From Mesorhizobium sp. Root552 (GTDB taxonomy: Bacteria > Pseudomonadota > Alphaproteobacteria > Rhizobiales > Rhizobiaceae): 64,000 nt of DNA. A program made the position numbers and the translations under genes. The stretch lies in contig NZ_LMFV01000001.1 in NCBI RefSeq assembly GCF_001427285.1, positions 195,351 to 259,350 on the forward strand. The letters are read 5' to 3'. Each line of letters opens with the position of its first letter. Positions within the stretch are counted from its first letter, which is position 1. The notes below the pieces were generated by a model. That model saw only the letters and a program-made list of their open reading frames with translations, had not been told where the DNA came from and did no database searches. Shown one piece after another: positions 15,825 to 26,230 of the stretch.

Positions 15825-17504
15825 CTATTTCAGGGGAATCCTGATCTCGACCTGCAAGCCATTCGGCTTGAACTTGCGTTCAATGGTGCCGTTAAGTTCG
15901 CGCGTGATGTTCATGTCGATGAGTTTGGTGCCGAATCCGGTTCTTGTCGGCGCTTCAAGACCAGTCTGGCCCGATTCGCGCCAGTTGAGGACGAGCACCC
16001 TTTCACGGTCCAGCCGTTCCGTTTTCCAGTCCACCTTGAGCGCGCCGACGGCATTGCCGGCCTCGCCGTACTTCAGCGCATTCGTCGCCAACTCGTGGAA
16101 AGTCAGGCCAAGCGCCTGTGTCGCGGTCTCGTCAAGCAGCACCTGGGGTCCCGACAACAGATCTCTCGGCAACTCCTTGCCGAACACTTGTCCGAGTTCG
16201 ATGCGCAGAAGATCGCCAAGATCGGCCTTCTGCCAGCGTGAACGGGTCAGCATGTCCTGCGATGCGGCCATCGCCTGAAGCCGGGCGGCAAAGGAGTCGG
16301 AAAATTCCTTGACGTCGGTCGCACCCGAAGCGGTCTGGCGTGCAATCGCCAGCACGCGCGTGATCAGGTTCTTGATGCGATGCTTCATCTCCTGAAGCAT
16401 CAGGTCCTTTTCGAGCAGGCTTTTCTCGGTTGTCTCATGAAGCTGCGCCACCGCGTCATAGGCGCGTTCCTGGTAGCGCGCCACCAGTGCGATGGCCCCC
16501 GCCAGCAGCAGTCCGAACAGGCCGAGCATGATCGGAATGGCGCGCGAAGACGGTGGCGAAAACGCACTTGTCGGGCGGAACTCCAACACCCATTGCCGGC
16601 CAGCCACCGTTATCTTGCGGGTATCGAGAAGCCGGTTGCCGATCCCTTCGACCGGAGGCGTTTCCGACCGGAACAGCAGGCTGTCGGAATTTGCCGTCTG
16701 GTCGTAGATCTCGACATTGACCGGAAGCAGCGGCATCCGCCGCAACGCCACCCGGAACAGGTCGCCGGCCCGGAAAGCGGCATAGAGAAATCCTGCCGTC
16801 GAAGACGTTGCAGCATCGACGGCATCAGGCGCGGTGTCGATGTTGAGCCGTACGAACACCAGAAAACCGGGGAAAGTTTGCTCTGCGCCAGTCTGCTGCC
16901 CGAGGAGAACCCGCCCGCTTGCGTGCTGTTCGTCGTCCGCCATTGCAGCTTCGATCGCCGCGCGGCGGGCGTCTTCGGTGAACATGTCGTAGCCGACGCT
17001 GGAAAGATTTCTCTCTTCCAAAGGCTCGAACAGCACGATTGGCGTGCGCCATTGCTGCGTCGTGGCCGGATAGATGACCCGGTCTATGCCATATTCCTGC
17101 TTGATCGCGCGTTCGGCGACTGCCTCGTCTCCGGTGCGGATCAGCTTGAGGAACCCGATACCGCGCAAGCCGGCAAAATTCCCGTCGACATCCAGCGCGT
17201 TAAAGTAGGCCTTGAACTCGTTGCGCGTGACCTGCCCATTGCGTGCATCGAAAAGCGCCTGGGTCGAGCGAAGCAGCGAAAGGTGCAGATCGATGCGGCT
17301 CTCGATGCGATTGACGGCATCATCGACCGTCGCCTGGAACTTGATGCGGGAGGCTTCCTGCGTGGCGAAATAGGCAAAGCCCGCCATAGTCAGGCTGATC
17401 AATGCCACGGCCAGAAACGTCAGAATCGGGAAAAGTTTCTTCAACAGATGATGCGGTCCGTGGCTAGCCCCCGCACTTCTTAGCAAGTCCACGCGCCAAC
17501 ACAA
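15825..17504 (-). CDS. CHASE-domain HWE/HisKA2 sensor histidine kinase
   Basis: About 559 residues; the start is uncertain (TTG at 17504 or a GTG four codons later, neither with a strong site). Membrane helix 1 is about residues 23-46, a periplasmic CHASE domain runs to about 300 (LDVDGNFAGLRGIGFLKLI, GYDMFTEDARRAAIEAAM), and helix 2 is 322-343. The phospho-acceptor His375 lies in LQEMKHRIKNLITRVLAIARQT, then an HWE-type ATPase (ALGLTFHELATNALKYGE) with TGFGTKLI. CHASE domains sense extracellular small molecules. It is a second HWE kinase close to phyR and could feed the same response. Confidence 0.85.
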   Translation of the reverse strand: MCWRVDLLRSAGASHGPHHLLKKLFPILTFLAVALISLTMAGFAYFATQEASRIKFQATVDDAVNRIESRIDLHLSLLRSTQALFDARNGQVTRNEFKAYFNALDVDGNFAGLRGIGFLKLIRTGDEAVAERAIKQEYGIDRVIYPATTQQWRTPIVLFEPLEERNLSSVGYDMFTEDARRAAIEAAMADDEQHASGRVLLGQQTGAEQTFPGFLVFVRLNIDTAPDAVDAATSSTAGFLYAAFRAGDLFRVALRRMPLLPVNVEIYDQTANSDSLLFRSETPPVEGIGNRLLDTRKITVAGRQWVLEFRPTSAFSPPSSRAIPIMLGLFGLLLAGAIALVARYQERAYDAVAQLHETTEKSLLEKDLMLQEMKHRIKNLITRVLAIARQTASGATDVKEFSDSFAARLQAMAASQDMLTRSRWQKADLGDLLRIELGQVFGKELPRDLLSGPQVLLDETATQALGLTFHELATNALKYGEAGNAVGALKVDWKTERLDRERVLVLNWRESGQTGLEAPTRTGFGTKLIDMNITRELNGTIERKFKPNGLQVEIRIPLK

Positions 17505-17554
17505 GGCACGGTTTGGCCGAGTCTTCGCATTGGAAATGAATGTGGGAAATGAAT

Positions 17555-17573
17555 GGGCCGGCAGTGCCGGCCC
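17555..17573 (-). terminator. Hairpin after xylG
   Basis: A perfect 8-bp GGGCCGGC stem with a 3-nt loop, 31 nt past the xylG stop. It is followed on the minus strand by ATTCATTT, moderately T-rich. It probably ends the xylose operon. Confidence 0.6.
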
Positions 17574-17604
17574 TTCACTCTTGAATTGTCCATCAGCCCG
17601 GCAG

Positions 17605-18405
17605 TCAGGCCGCGATCTTCAGCGCCCCCGGCCCGGGTATGGCCCCGGCCGGACATTTGCCGAGGATGATCATGCCAAGCACCTCGTCCTTGGTCACATC
17701 GGTCGTCCTCGCGGTGCCGACCACCTGGCCGTTCTTCATCACGCACACCCTGTCGGCAAGATCGAAGACATCATGGATATCATGGCTGATGAGGAAGATG
17801 CCGATGCCGTCGGCCTTGAGCTGCTTGACCAGTTCGCCCACCTGCGCCGTCTCCTGGGGTCCAAGGGCAGCCGTCGGCTCGTCCATGATCAGGATGCGCG
17901 CGTTGAACAGGATCGCGCGTGCAATAGCCACCGACTGCCGCTGTCCGCCCGACAGCTTGATGACCGGCTCCTTGAAACGCTGGAAGCGCGGGTTGAGGCG
18001 GCCCATCACCTTGCGGGCTTCCGCTTCCATGGCCACGTCGTCCAGCGTGTTCCAGCGCGTCATCAGCTCGCGCCCCAGGAACAGGTTGGCGGCGGCATCG
18101 ACATTGTCGGCCAGCGCCAGCGTCTGGTAGATCGTCTCGATGCCGTATTTCTTGGCGTCGCGCGGATTCGAGATCGAGGCTTCCTCGCCGTTTACCAGGA
18201 TTTGGCCTGCGTCGCGCTTGTAGGCGCCCGACAGGATCTTGATCAGCGTCGACTTGCCGGCGCCATTATGGCCGAGCAGCGCCACGACCTCGCCCGGATA
18301 GAGATCGACCGAGGCATCGTCGACGGCGCGGATGCCGCCGAAGGCGATGGAAATGTTGCGCAGGTCGACCAGCGGAGTTGCATTGGCAGCTTGAGCGGTA
18401 GCCAT
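17605..18405 (-). CDS. xylG: Xylose ABC transporter ATP-binding protein XylG (half-size)
   Basis: 266 residues from the ATG at 18405 (GGGAGGAA upstream). A single ABC domain: Walker [12 protein letters not shown], signature [13 protein letters not shown], Walker [13 protein letters not shown], switch His in [10 protein letters not shown]. coli XylG/RbsA proteins have two fused ABC domains (about 500 residues); rhizobial sugar transporters such as FrcA use one, as here. The Q-loop reads YQTLALADN. It lies 13 nt downstream of the permease gene. The sugar is inferred from the binding protein. Confidence 0.87.
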   Translation of the reverse strand: MATAQAANATPLVDLRNISIAFGGIRAVDDASVDLYPGEVVALLGHNGAGKSTLIKILSGAYKRDAGQILVNGEEASISNPRDAKKYGIETIYQTLALADNVDAAANLFLGRELMTRWNTLDDVAMEAEARKVMGRLNPRFQRFKEPVIKLSGGQRQSVAIARAILFNARILIMDEPTAALGPQETAQVGELVKQLKADGIGIFLISHDIHDVFDLADRVCVMKNGQVVGTARTTDVTKDEVLGMIILGKCPAGAIPGPGALKIAA

Positions 18406-18418
18406 GGTCAATTCCTCC

Positions 18419-19735
18419 CTAAACCCGCTTGCGATAGACGGTGTCGAGCCAGACCGCGACGACCAGGACCGCGCCGACGACGATGCTCTGCAATGGTGAA
18501 TCGACGCCGAGCAGCACCATGCCGGATTGCAGCGACTGCATCAGAAGCGCGCCCAGCATGGCGCCGACAACGGTGCCTGCGCCGCCGGCAAGCGATGTGC
18601 CGCCGATGACCGCAGCCGCGATGACCAAAAGTTCATCCAGCGTGCCGAGCGCATTGGTGGAGGCGTTGAGACGGGCCGACGAGATGGCCGCGCTGATGGC
18701 CACCAGCGCTCCCATGATCATGAACACCTTCATCGTCACCCAGCGTGTGTTGATACCGGCAAGGTTAGCCGCCTCAGGATTGCCGCCGATGGCGAAAACG
18801 TAGCGTCCGAAGCGTGTCCGGTTGGTGACGAAAGTCATGACGATGCCGACCATCACCGCCATCAAAACGGGAATGGCGATGCCGTGGGCAATGAAAAGCC
18901 CACCTTCCGGGATCGTTATGCCGTTCGCTTCCGCATAGCGCTTCACGATGCCGACCGGCCACGGATAGGAATTGGCGACCTGTATGGCGCCCAGAATGAC
19001 GGCGCAGGCAACCGCGCCGAGAAACACCTCGGCCCAGACCGGCCGCAGCGGGAACCGGAAGCGCTTGCGCTGGGTGCGACCGTTGAGCAGCATGAAGATG
19101 ACGGCGAGGCAGGCGACAACCCCGATGATCCAGCTCCACGTCGCGCCGATGGAGCCGTTCGGGCCGCCGCCCATGAGTTGGAACGTGGCATCGAGCGGTG
19201 CGACCGTCTGGCCGCTGGTGACCCACCATGCCGCGCCGCGCCAGACCAGCAGGCCGCCGAGCGTGACGATGAAGGACGGCACTTCCAGATAGGCGATGAT
19301 GAAGCCCTGGAAGGCCCCGATCAGCAGACCGAAGGCTATGCCGCAGGCCAGCGCAATGATCCATATCCACGGATCGCCGGCGGAGAAACCCATGACGCGG
19401 ATGAGAATCTGGGCTTGCAGCACGCCCATGATCATGCCGATGACGCCTTCGAGCGAACCTACCGACAGATCGATGTTGCGCATCACGATGACCAGCACCA
19501 TACCGGTTGCCATGATCGCGACCGACGAAGTCTGGACCGAAAGGTTCCACAGGTTGCGCGGCGTCAGGAAAAGCCCGCCGGACAGGAAGTGCAGCACGAT
19601 CCAGATCAGGATCAGCGCCGCGACCATGCCCAGCATGCGGGTATCGAGTTCTGTCGCTTTCAGGAAGCGGGCGACAGGGCCTAGTTCAGCCTCCCGCGCC
19701 CGGTCGACCGTCGTTGCTGAGGTCACGTCACTCAT
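18419..19735 (-). CDS. xylH: Xylose ABC transporter permease XylH
   Basis: 438 residues from the ATG at 19735 (GGGAGGAAACC upstream); the longer frame lacks a site. It has about ten transmembrane segments of the BPD_transp_2 type with [15 protein letters not shown] and the coupling-region signature [20 protein letters not shown] long central insert (residues about 215-290) is usual in XylH-type permeases. It forms the membrane channel for XylF-delivered sugar with XylG as the motor. It is the second gene of the operon, separated from xylF by a hairpin. Confidence 0.87.
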   Translation of the reverse strand: MSDVTSATTVDRAREAELGPVARFLKATELDTRMLGMVAALILIWIVLHFLSGGLFLTPRNLWNLSVQTSSVAIMATGMVLVIVMRNIDLSVGSLEGVIGMIMGVLQAQILIRVMGFSAGDPWIWIIALACGIAFGLLIGAFQGFIIAYLEVPSFIVTLGGLLVWRGAAWWVTSGQTVAPLDATFQLMGGGPNGSIGATWSWIIGVVACLAVIFMLLNGRTQRKRFRFPLRPVWAEVFLGAVACAVILGAIQVANSYPWPVGIVKRYAEANGITIPEGGLFIAHGIAIPVLMAVMVGIVMTFVTNRTRFGRYVFAIGGNPEAANLAGINTRWVTMKVFMIMGALVAISAAISSARLNASTNALGTLDELLVIAAAVIGGTSLAGGAGTVVGAMLGALLMQSLQSGMVLLGVDSPLQSIVVGAVLVVAVWLDTVYRKRV

Positions 19736-20001
19736 GGTTTCCTCCCACCGGCTTGCCTCTGGCGTCAGATCGGCCCGCAACCAATCGGCGTGTTGCCCAC
19801 CTGGCCGTTTCGCATCGGATAGAAACCGCCGCGCTTGTCGGTCCGATGCTTTTGCGCAGCGTGCTCATGCTATTGTCTTTCCGGCGTCGCCGGAAGCGGA
19901 AAGCGCGTAGGAAGATGCGCTGTTTTCAGGCACGCCCCTGGCGGTGCCGCTTGCGCCTTTTTTGCCGAACCGGCCAACAGCATCCGCGCTTCTTTTGAAA
20001 A

Positions 20002-20025
20002 CGCCGCGGCTTTTGGGCCGCGGCG
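20002..20025 (-). terminator. Attenuator/stability hairpin between xylF and xylH
   Basis: A perfect 9-bp stem (20002-20010 with 20017-20025), a 6-nt loop, and TTTT following on the minus strand, 25 nt after the xylF stop. This position is common in ABC operons, where it gives more binding protein than permease. The rest of the 314-nt gap (19736-20049) shows no gene. Confidence 0.7.
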
Positions 20026-20049
20026 CATCATGCTCACCGTCAGGCGAAC

Positions 20050-21090
20050 TCAGTTGCAGGCGGCAACCGCACCGGCGGCGACACCGGCGCAAACCGCATC
20101 CTTGGAAATCCAGCCGGCGTCGATGACGACGTTGAGATTGTCCTTGGTGATCGCGATCGGGGTCAGGAACACCGACTTGACGGTGTTGCCGCCAGGCGTG
20201 GTGAAGTCCTGCACGTTGGCGATGTCGGTCATGGCCTTGCCGTCGGCAAGCTGCGAAGCGATCTCGGCTGCGTTCTTGCCGAGTTCACGTGCATCCTTCC
20301 ACACCGAAACGGTCTGGGTGCCCAGCGCCACGCGGTTGAGGGCGGCATGGTCGCCATCCTGGCCCGACACCGGAACGCTGCCCGCAAGACCCTGCGCCGT
20401 CAGCGCCGCGACGACGCCGCCGGCGGTGCCGTCATTGGCCGCCACGACCGCATCGACCTTGTTGTCGTTGGCGGTCAGGAACTGCTCCATGTTCTTCTGG
20501 GCGTTGGCCGGCAGCCAGCCATCGGTATAGGCTTCGCCGACATTCTTGATCCTGCCGCTGTCGATGGCTTCCTTGAGCACTTCCATGGAACCAGCAAACA
20601 GGAAGTCTGCGTTCGGATCGGCGCCCGAGCCCTTGATGAAGACGTAGTTGCCTTCCGGCTTCACCTTGAACACTTCGCGGGCCTGCATGCGGCCGACTTC
20701 CTTGTTGTCGAAGGTAAGGTAGAAGACGTCCTTGTTCTCGATCAGGCGGTCATAGCCGACGACCGGAATGCTCTCGTCCAGCGCCTTCTGCACCGCCGGG
20801 CCGATGGCCGAAGCGTCCTGGGCCAGGATAATCAGCGCATTGGCGCCCTGGCTGATGAGGCTTTCGACGTCGGTAAGCTGCTTGGCCGCGGACGACTGCG
20901 CGTCGGCGGAGATGTACTTGTCGCCGGCAGCCTCGATTGCCGCCTTCATGGCAGCCTCGTCGGTCTTCCAACGCTCTTCCTGGAAGTTCGACCAGGAGAC
21001 GCCGATGACCTTGTCCTTTGCCTCGGCGGTCGCGACGAGCGTCAGCGACATAGCGGCACCCGCCAGGATGGCGGCCGTAAATTTCCTCAT
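20050..21090 (-). CDS. xylF: D-xylose-binding periplasmic protein XylF
   Basis: 346 residues from the ATG at 21090 (GGGAGGAAATC upstream). A signal peptide ends at VATAEAKD. The mature protein closely follows E. coli Xyl[81 protein letters not shown] and [14 protein letters not shown]. These conserved blocks make D-xylose the likely ligand. It is first in the xylF-xylH-xylG operon, divergent from a ROK regulator. Confidence 0.88.
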   Translation of the reverse strand: MRKFTAAILAGAAMSLTLVATAEAKDKVIGVSWSNFQEERWKTDEAAMKAAIEAAGDKYISADAQSSAAKQLTDVESLISQGANALIILAQDASAIGPAVQKALDESIPVVGYDRLIENKDVFYLTFDNKEVGRMQAREVFKVKPEGNYVFIKGSGADPNADFLFAGSMEVLKEAIDSGRIKNVGEAYTDGWLPANAQKNMEQFLTANDNKVDAVVAANDGTAGGVVAALTAQGLAGSVPVSGQDGDHAALNRVALGTQTVSVWKDARELGKNAAEIASQLADGKAMTDIANVQDFTTPGGNTVKSVFLTPIAITKDNLNVVIDAGWISKDAVCAGVAAGAVAACN

Positions 21091-21151
21091 GATTTCCTCC
21101 CTGCGCCACACAGGCGCGACTAATCTGACCCGATGCTGGTGCGGAAGCTCT

Positions 21152-21172
21152 TTTTTTCGAGCCTCGAAAAAA
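21152..21172. promoter_or_regulatory. Perfect palindrome, operator candidate for the ROK repressor
   Basis: Nine-base arms TTTTTTCGA and TCGAAAAAA around GCC, 62 nt upstream of xylF. Length, symmetry and position between xylF and the ROK gene fit a repressor operator. Confidence 0.6.
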
Positions 21173-21224
21173 GTGTGCCGCAACACCGCTTTTCTGTCAA
21201 CTGTGATTCCGCGCCCGTAAATGA

Positions 21225-21247
21225 TTTTTTTCGGAACTCGAATTAAA
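21225..21247. promoter_or_regulatory. Second, degenerate copy of the palindrome
   Basis: It reads TTTTTTCG-GAACT-CGAATTAAA, sharing the TTTTTTCG and CGAA halves of the palindrome at 21152. It lies about 80 nt before the ROK gene start. Two sites would let the repressor act on both divergent promoters. Confidence 0.45.
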
Positions 21248-21326
21248 TAATGACATCGCATGGAGCTTCTGACACTATCGCTGTGCTGTTATGCACGGCG
21301 CGCTGCCGAAGGGAGGACAACGCGAC

Positions 21327-22574
21327 ATGACGGTGGGAATCCGCCACGACGATTTGCGCCGGCGCAACCGCGCCATGGTCATCTCGGCCGTGCGGCGCAA
21401 TGGCCAGACCTCGCGCACCGAAATCGCCGCGGTCACCAGCCTCAGCCATTCCACCATTTCGGCAATCTCGTCCGACCTGATTTCCGAGGGCATTCTGGCC
21501 GAAGCCCGTCACGAACAGCTCGCCCTGAAGCGTGGCCGGCCGCAGGTGGCGCTGGCGCTGGAGCCGAAGGCGGCGGTGGTCATGACCGTCGTCCTGTCGC
21601 TCAATTTCCTTGCCGCAACCCTGCTCGACTATGCCGGCGAAATCGTCGCCGAAGAGCAGCATCGGCTCGACACCCGCGCCATGCCGCGCGAGGACCTCAT
21701 CGGCGAATGCGTGGCCATCGTCAGGCGCAAGCTCGATGATCCAAGGCGCGACGGCCGCCGCGTCCTGCGCATCGTCCTGGCCATACAGGGCATCACCGAC
21801 GCGCCGGCCCGCGCCATGCTGTGGTCGCCGATCACGCCACACACCGACATCGCTTTTGCCGACATATTGGAGCGTGAATTTTCCGTTCCCGTGACGGTGG
21901 AGAACGACTGCAACATGATGGCCGTGGCGCTGCGCTGGCGCGACCCCGAGCGCTACAGGAACGACTTTATCGCCATCCTCTTGTCGCACGGCATCGGCAT
22001 GGGGCTGGTCCTGAAGGGCGAGCTGTTCACCGGCACGCATTCATCCGGCGGCGAGTTCGGCCACATGATCCATCGGCCTGACGGCGCGCTATGCCGCTGC
22101 GGACGGCGAGGCTGCATCGAGGCCTATGCGGGCAACTACGCCATCTGGCGCAATGCGCGGCGCATGGACGAAAACGCCGAGCCGGTGGACGACATCGGCG
22201 AGGCCGATATGCGCGCCTTGGCTGACGCTGCCCGAGACCATGACGGGCCGGAGCGGGAAGCCTACCGCAAGGCCGGCGAGGCGCTTGGCTTCGGCCTCGG
22301 CAGCCTGTTTGCGCTGATCGATCCGGCTCCGGTCGCGATGGTCGGGGCAAGCGCTGCCGCCTTCGACCTCATCGAACCGGCGCTGCGCGAAGCCATCGCC
22401 AGGACGGCGGGCGGCCACCACTCGACCTCGATATCTTTCGACACGGAACCGGACGAACTGGCGCTGTTGCGCGGAGGCTGCGCCATGCGCGCACTGACCT
22501 TCGTCGACAACGAAATCTTCGCCGCCGGCAATCCGGCCCAGATGGAGCTCGCCGCCGGTCACGAAATGGCCTGA
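21327..22574 (+). CDS. ROK-family transcriptional repressor (xylose operon)
   Basis: 415 residues from the ATG at 21327 with GGGAGGA upstream; an in-frame ATG at 21291 is possible. N-terminal winged helix (GQTSRTEIAAVTSLSHSTISAISSDLISEGIL), then a ROK sugar-binding/kinase-like fold. The zinc motif is intact: GGEFGHMIHRPDGALC followed by RCGRRGCIEAY. It is divergent from xylF with palindromic sites between, so it most likely represses the transporter until a sugar ligand binds, like XylR of other bacteria. Specificity is inferred from context. Confidence 0.82.
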   Translation: MTVGIRHDDLRRRNRAMVISAVRRNGQTSRTEIAAVTSLSHSTISAISSDLISEGILAEARHEQLALKRGRPQVALALEPKAAVVMTVVLSLNFLAATLLDYAGEIVAEEQHRLDTRAMPREDLIGECVAIVRRKLDDPRRDGRRVLRIVLAIQGITDAPARAMLWSPITPHTDIAFADILEREFSVPVTVENDCNMMAVALRWRDPERYRNDFIAILLSHGIGMGLVLKGELFTGTHSSGGEFGHMIHRPDGALCRCGRRGCIEAYAGNYAIWRNARRMDENAEPVDDIGEADMRALADAARDHDGPEREAYRKAGEALGFGLGSLFALIDPAPVAMVGASAAAFDLIEPALREAIARTAGGHHSTSISFDTEPDELALLRGGCAMRALTFVDNEIFAAGNPAQMELAAGHEMA

Positions 22575-22616
22575 GTGCGGTCAGCCCTGCGGCTGGCCCC
22601 GAAAGCCGTTGGCCGT

Positions 22617-23306
22617 CTACTCTTCCTGGATCGCGTAGCCGGACCCGCGAATGGTCCTGATGACGTCCGGCATGCGGCCATTGTTGACTGCCTTGCGCAA
22701 CCGCCCGACATGCACGTCCACCGTGCGCTCGTCGATGTAGATGGTTTCGCCCCAGACATTGTCGAGCAACTGCCCGCGCGAGAACACGCGGCCGGGATGG
22801 CGCATCATGAACTCGAGCAGGCGGAATTCGGTCGGCCCGAGCTTGATCTCGCTCTTCTTGCGATAGACCCGGTGCGACTCGCGGTCGAGCACGATGTCGC
22901 CGACCTTCAAGACGGATGAGAGGACTTCAGGCTTGGCGCGCCTCAGGAGCGCCTTTACCCGGGCCATGAACTCGGGCGTCGAAAACGGCTTGACCAGATA
23001 GTCGTCGGCACCGGTTGAAAGCCCGCGCACGCGGTCGCTCTCCTCGCCGCGCGCGGTGAGCATGATGATCGGCAACCGCTCCGTTTCGGGACGCATGCGC
23101 AGGCGGCGGCACAGTTCGATGCCGGACACCGCGGGCACCATCCAGTCGAGCACCAGAAGGTCGGGCACATTCTCCTGCAGCCTGATCTCCGCCTCGTCGC
23201 CGCGCGTGATGACTTCGACCTGATAGCCTTCCGATTCCAGATTGTACCGAAGCAGGACGCCCAGCGGCTCCTCGTCTTCGACCACCATGATGCGCGGTGC
23301 AATCAT
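22617..23306 (-). CDS. phoB: Phosphate regulon response regulator PhoB
   Basis: 229 residues, normal PhoB length. The receiver domain has the acidic pair VVEDEEPL, phospho-acceptor Asp in LLVLDWMVPAVSG, Thr in IIMLTARG and Lys in DYLVKPFS. The OmpR-type winged helix ends RTVDVHVGRLRKAVNNGRMPDVIRTIRGSGYAI. Phosphorylated PhoB binds Pho boxes such as the one before pstS. It is last in the pst-phoU-phoB cluster, 25 nt after phoU. No phoR kinase is present in the window. Confidence 0.95.
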   Translation of the reverse strand: MIAPRIMVVEDEEPLGVLLRYNLESEGYQVEVITRGDEAEIRLQENVPDLLVLDWMVPAVSGIELCRRLRMRPETERLPIIMLTARGEESDRVRGLSTGADDYLVKPFSTPEFMARVKALLRRAKPEVLSSVLKVGDIVLDRESHRVYRKKSEIKLGPTEFRLLEFMMRHPGRVFSRGQLLDNVWGETIYIDERTVDVHVGRLRKAVNNGRMPDVIRTIRGSGYAIQEE

Positions 23307-23331
23307 CTTGTTCGTTTTCCCGTCTTGCGCT

Positions 23332-24033
23332 TCAAGCGGCGGACATTGCCGTCTCGTCCTGCTTCGGACGATGCACCGGCAACTGTTCGCCGGTCAGCAC
23401 ATAATAGGCGTTTTCCGCGATGTTGGTGACATGATCGCCGATGCGCTCAAGGTTCTTGGCGCAAAACAGAAGATGCGTGCAGGGCGTGATGTTGCGCGGG
23501 TCTTCCATCATGTAGGTGAGAAGCTCGCGGAACACCGATGTATATTTGACGTCGATGCGCTCGTCTTCTTCGCGCAGCTTCACCAGTCCGGCGGCATCGC
23601 GAGCCGCATGGCGCTCGATAACGCCTTGCACCTGGGCGAGCACAAGTCCCGCCATGGTCTCGATGGAATGGGCAAGCTCTCGCGGCGCAGCCGATTTGCC
23701 GACCGCACTGACGCGCTTGGCAATGTTCTTGGCAAGATCGCCGATCCGCTCGAGGTCGCCTGCCATGCGGATGGCGCCGACCACCGCGCGCAGGTCCTGC
23801 GCCATCGGCTGGCGTTTGGCGATCAGCGTAATCGCGCGGTCGTCCAGCTCGCGCTGGCGCGTGTCCATCACCGCATCCTCGGAAACGACGCGCTGGGCCA
23901 GCGCATTGTCGGAGGTGAGCAGCGCGCGCGTCGCGCCGCTCACCATCGAGCCGGCAAGATCGCCCATGTCGCGAACCAGTCTGCTGACCTCGTTGAGGTC
24001 TTCGTCAAATGACGCAACGGTGTGCTCACCCAT
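23332..24033 (-). CDS. phoU: Phosphate signalling protein PhoU
   Basis: 233 residues with two PhoU helical-bundle repeats. Each has a metal-binding helix: RIGDLAKNIAKRV in the first half and RIGDHVTNIAENAYY in the second. PhoU links the Pst transporter to PhoR and dampens PhoB activation when phosphate is plentiful. It lies between pstB and phoB, the standard order in Rhizobiales. Confidence 0.95.
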   Translation of the reverse strand: MGEHTVASFDEDLNEVSRLVRDMGDLAGSMVSGATRALLTSDNALAQRVVSEDAVMDTRQRELDDRAITLIAKRQPMAQDLRAVVGAIRMAGDLERIGDLAKNIAKRVSAVGKSAAPRELAHSIETMAGLVLAQVQGVIERHAARDAAGLVKLREEDERIDVKYTSVFRELLTYMMEDPRNITPCTHLLFCAKNLERIGDHVTNIAENAYYVLTGEQLPVHRPKQDETAMSAA

Positions 24034-24074
24034 GATGCTGTCCTCAAATCTCTAGGCGTTTCGCAGATGGCGGC

Positions 24075-24899
24075 TCAACCGAAGCGGCCGGTAATGTAGT
24101 CCTGCGTGCGCTTGTCGTCGGGGTTGGTGAACATCTTCTCGGTCGCGCCCTCCTCGACCAGGTAGCCGAGATGGAACATCGCCGTGCGCTGCGACACGCG
24201 CGCCGCCTGCTGCATGGAGTGGGTCACGATGACGATGGTGTAGTTCTGGCGCAGTTCGTCGATCAGCTCTTCCACCCTCGCGGTGGCGATCGGGTCAAGC
24301 GCCGAGCATGGCTCGTCCATCAGGATCACTTCCGGCGACACCGCAATGGCGCGCGCTATGCACAGGCGCTGCTGCTGGCCGCCGGAAAGACCGGTGCCGG
24401 GCTCATGCAGGCGGTCCTTCACCTCGTTGAACAGGCCGGCGCGCTTCAGGCTCGATTCCACGACGCCGTCGAGGTCGCTCTTGTTGCGGGCAAGGCCGTG
24501 GATGCGCGGGCCGTAGGCGACGTTCTCGTAGATCGACTTCGGGAACGGATTGGGCTTCTGGAACACCATGCCGACGCGGGCGCGCAATTCAACCACGTCG
24601 ATGGCCTTGTCGTAGACGTCCTCGCCGTCGAGCGTGATCTTGCCGACCACGCGGGCGCTATCGATGGTGTCGTTCATGCGGTTGAGGCAGCGCAGGAAGG
24701 TGGACTTGCCGCAGCCGGATGGGCCGATCAGCGCGGTCACCTGGTTCTGCCGCACCAGAAGATCGACGTCGAACAGCGCCTGCTTGTCGCCGTAGAAAAC
24801 GCCGACCTTGTCGCCGCGCATCTTGATGGCTTCGTTCGATTGGCTGCTCATCTTGGCGTCCACTGCGCTTTCAAGGGTTTTTTCGGTCATGATATTCAT
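24075..24899 (-). CDS. pstB: Phosphate ABC transporter ATP-binding protein PstB
   Basis: 274 residues from the ATG at 24899 (AAAGGGA upstream). The open frame continues into pstA but has no site there. Walker [13 protein letters not shown]-loop VFQKPNPFP, signature [14 protein letters not shown], Walker [14 protein letters not shown] and switch IVTHSMQQA are all PstB-type. It drives high-affinity phosphate uptake through PstC and PstA. It begins 14 nt after pstA. Confidence 0.96.
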   Translation of the reverse strand: MNIMTEKTLESAVDAKMSSQSNEAIKMRGDKVGVFYGDKQALFDVDLLVRQNQVTALIGPSGCGKSTFLRCLNRMNDTIDSARVVGKITLDGEDVYDKAIDVVELRARVGMVFQKPNPFPKSIYENVAYGPRIHGLARNKSDLDGVVESSLKRAGLFNEVKDRLHEPGTGLSGGQQQRLCIARAIAVSPEVILMDEPCSALDPIATARVEELIDELRQNYTIVIVTHSMQQAARVSQRTAMFHLGYLVEEGATEKMFTNPDDKRTQDYITGRFG

Positions 24900-24913
24900 T
24901 GTTCGTCCCTTTG

Positions 24914-26230
24914 CTACCAGCGCCGCTCGAAACGCCGGCGCAGCACGATTGCCGTGATGTTCATGGCCATCAGGAAAATGAGAAGGATGATGATTGCGCC
25001 CGACATGCGTTCGACGAAGGCGCGTTCGGCCTCGTTCGCCCACATGTAGATCTGCACCGGCAGTGCGGTTGCCGGGTCGAATGGCGTCGCCGGATAGTCG
25101 GCCACGAAGGCCACCATGCCGATCAACAAAAGCGGCGCCGTTTCACCGAGCGCGCGCGCCAGCCCGATGATTGTGCCGGTCAGGATGCCGGGTGCTGCCA
25201 GCGGCAGGATGTGGTGGAACACCATCTGCATCCGCGAAGCGCCGAGGCCGAGAGCCGCGGCACGGATCGAAGGCGGCACGGCGGCAAGTGCCGCGCGCGT
25301 CGCAATGATGATTGTCGGCAGCGTCATCAGCGTCAGCACCAGACCGCCGACGATGGAAGCCGAGCGCGGCATGCCAAGGAAGTTCACGAACACCGCAAGC
25401 CCGAGCAGGCCGAACACGATCGACGGCACGGCTGCAAGGTTGTTGATGTTGACCTCGATCAGGTCGGTGAAGCGGTTCTTCTTGGCGAATTCTTCAAGGT
25501 AGATCGACGCCGCCACGCCAATCGGCAGCGCCAGCAAAAGCACGATCGCCATCATGTAGAACGAGCCGATGATGGCGACGCCCATGCCGGAAGTCTCCGG
25601 CCGGCTGGATGCGCCAAACGTAAACAGGCCGCTGTTGAAATGCTCGGCCATGACGCCCTCGGCCTTGAGCTGGTTCATCCAGGCGACCTGCTGGTCGGAA
25701 ACCTTGCGGCGCGCCTGGTCGACGCTCAGGTCGATCTGGCCCTTGAAGGCAGAATCCATGTTGGCGGAGACAAGCACTTCGACGTCGCGCGTCGTGCCGA
25801 TCACAGAAGGATCGGAAACCACTATGTCGCGCAACTGTACGCGCGCGCCGTCGGAAAGGAAGCCTTTGAGCTTGCGCACCGCAGCCTTGTCGTCGGCGTT
25901 GATGCCAAGCTTGGCAACCAGCGCATTCTCGGCAAGCTTCGGATAGTTCGCCTTGATCAGCACATTAGGGTCAGTGGCGCGCTCGCCCTGCGGGTCGATG
26001 ACCTTCTCGTCGAAGCTGATCGGCAGGGTCACGGTCGTCTGCCAGAAGGCGGTATGGCCCTTGAGCACGATCGAAGCCAGCATGATGGCGAGGAAGATCA
26101 GCCCGACCGAGATTGCCAGCACGCCGTAGATGCGGAACCGGCGCTCGGCACGGTAGCGTGCCTTCAGCCCGATGTCGCGCCGCGCGGGCGCTGCCGCAAC
26201 CGGCATCGTATCGATGGAAACGTCGGTCAT
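24914..26230 (-). CDS. pstA: Phosphate ABC transporter permease PstA (with DUF3333 insert)
   Basis: 438 residues, about 140 longer than E. coli PstA. The extra length lies between the first membrane helix (residues 35-60) and the second, about residues 65-215, matching the DUF3333 extension seen in rhizobial PstA. The permease core with the EAA-type loop [28 protein letters not shown] follows. It overlaps pstC by 4 nt (26227-26230), indicating coupled translation. Confidence 0.94.
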   Translation of the reverse strand: MTDVSIDTMPVAAAPARRDIGLKARYRAERRFRIYGVLAISVGLIFLAIMLASIVLKGHTAFWQTTVTLPISFDEKVIDPQGERATDPNVLIKANYPKLAENALVAKLGINADDKAAVRKLKGFLSDGARVQLRDIVVSDPSVIGTTRDVEVLVSANMDSAFKGQIDLSVDQARRKVSDQQVAWMNQLKAEGVMAEHFNSGLFTFGASSRPETSGMGVAIIGSFYMMAIVLLLALPIGVAASIYLEEFAKKNRFTDLIEVNINNLAAVPSIVFGLLGLAVFVNFLGMPRSASIVGGLVLTLMTLPTIIIATRAALAAVPPSIRAAALGLGASRMQMVFHHILPLAAPGILTGTIIGLARALGETAPLLLIGMVAFVADYPATPFDPATALPVQIYMWANEAERAFVERMSGAIIILLIFLMAMNITAIVLRRRFERRW

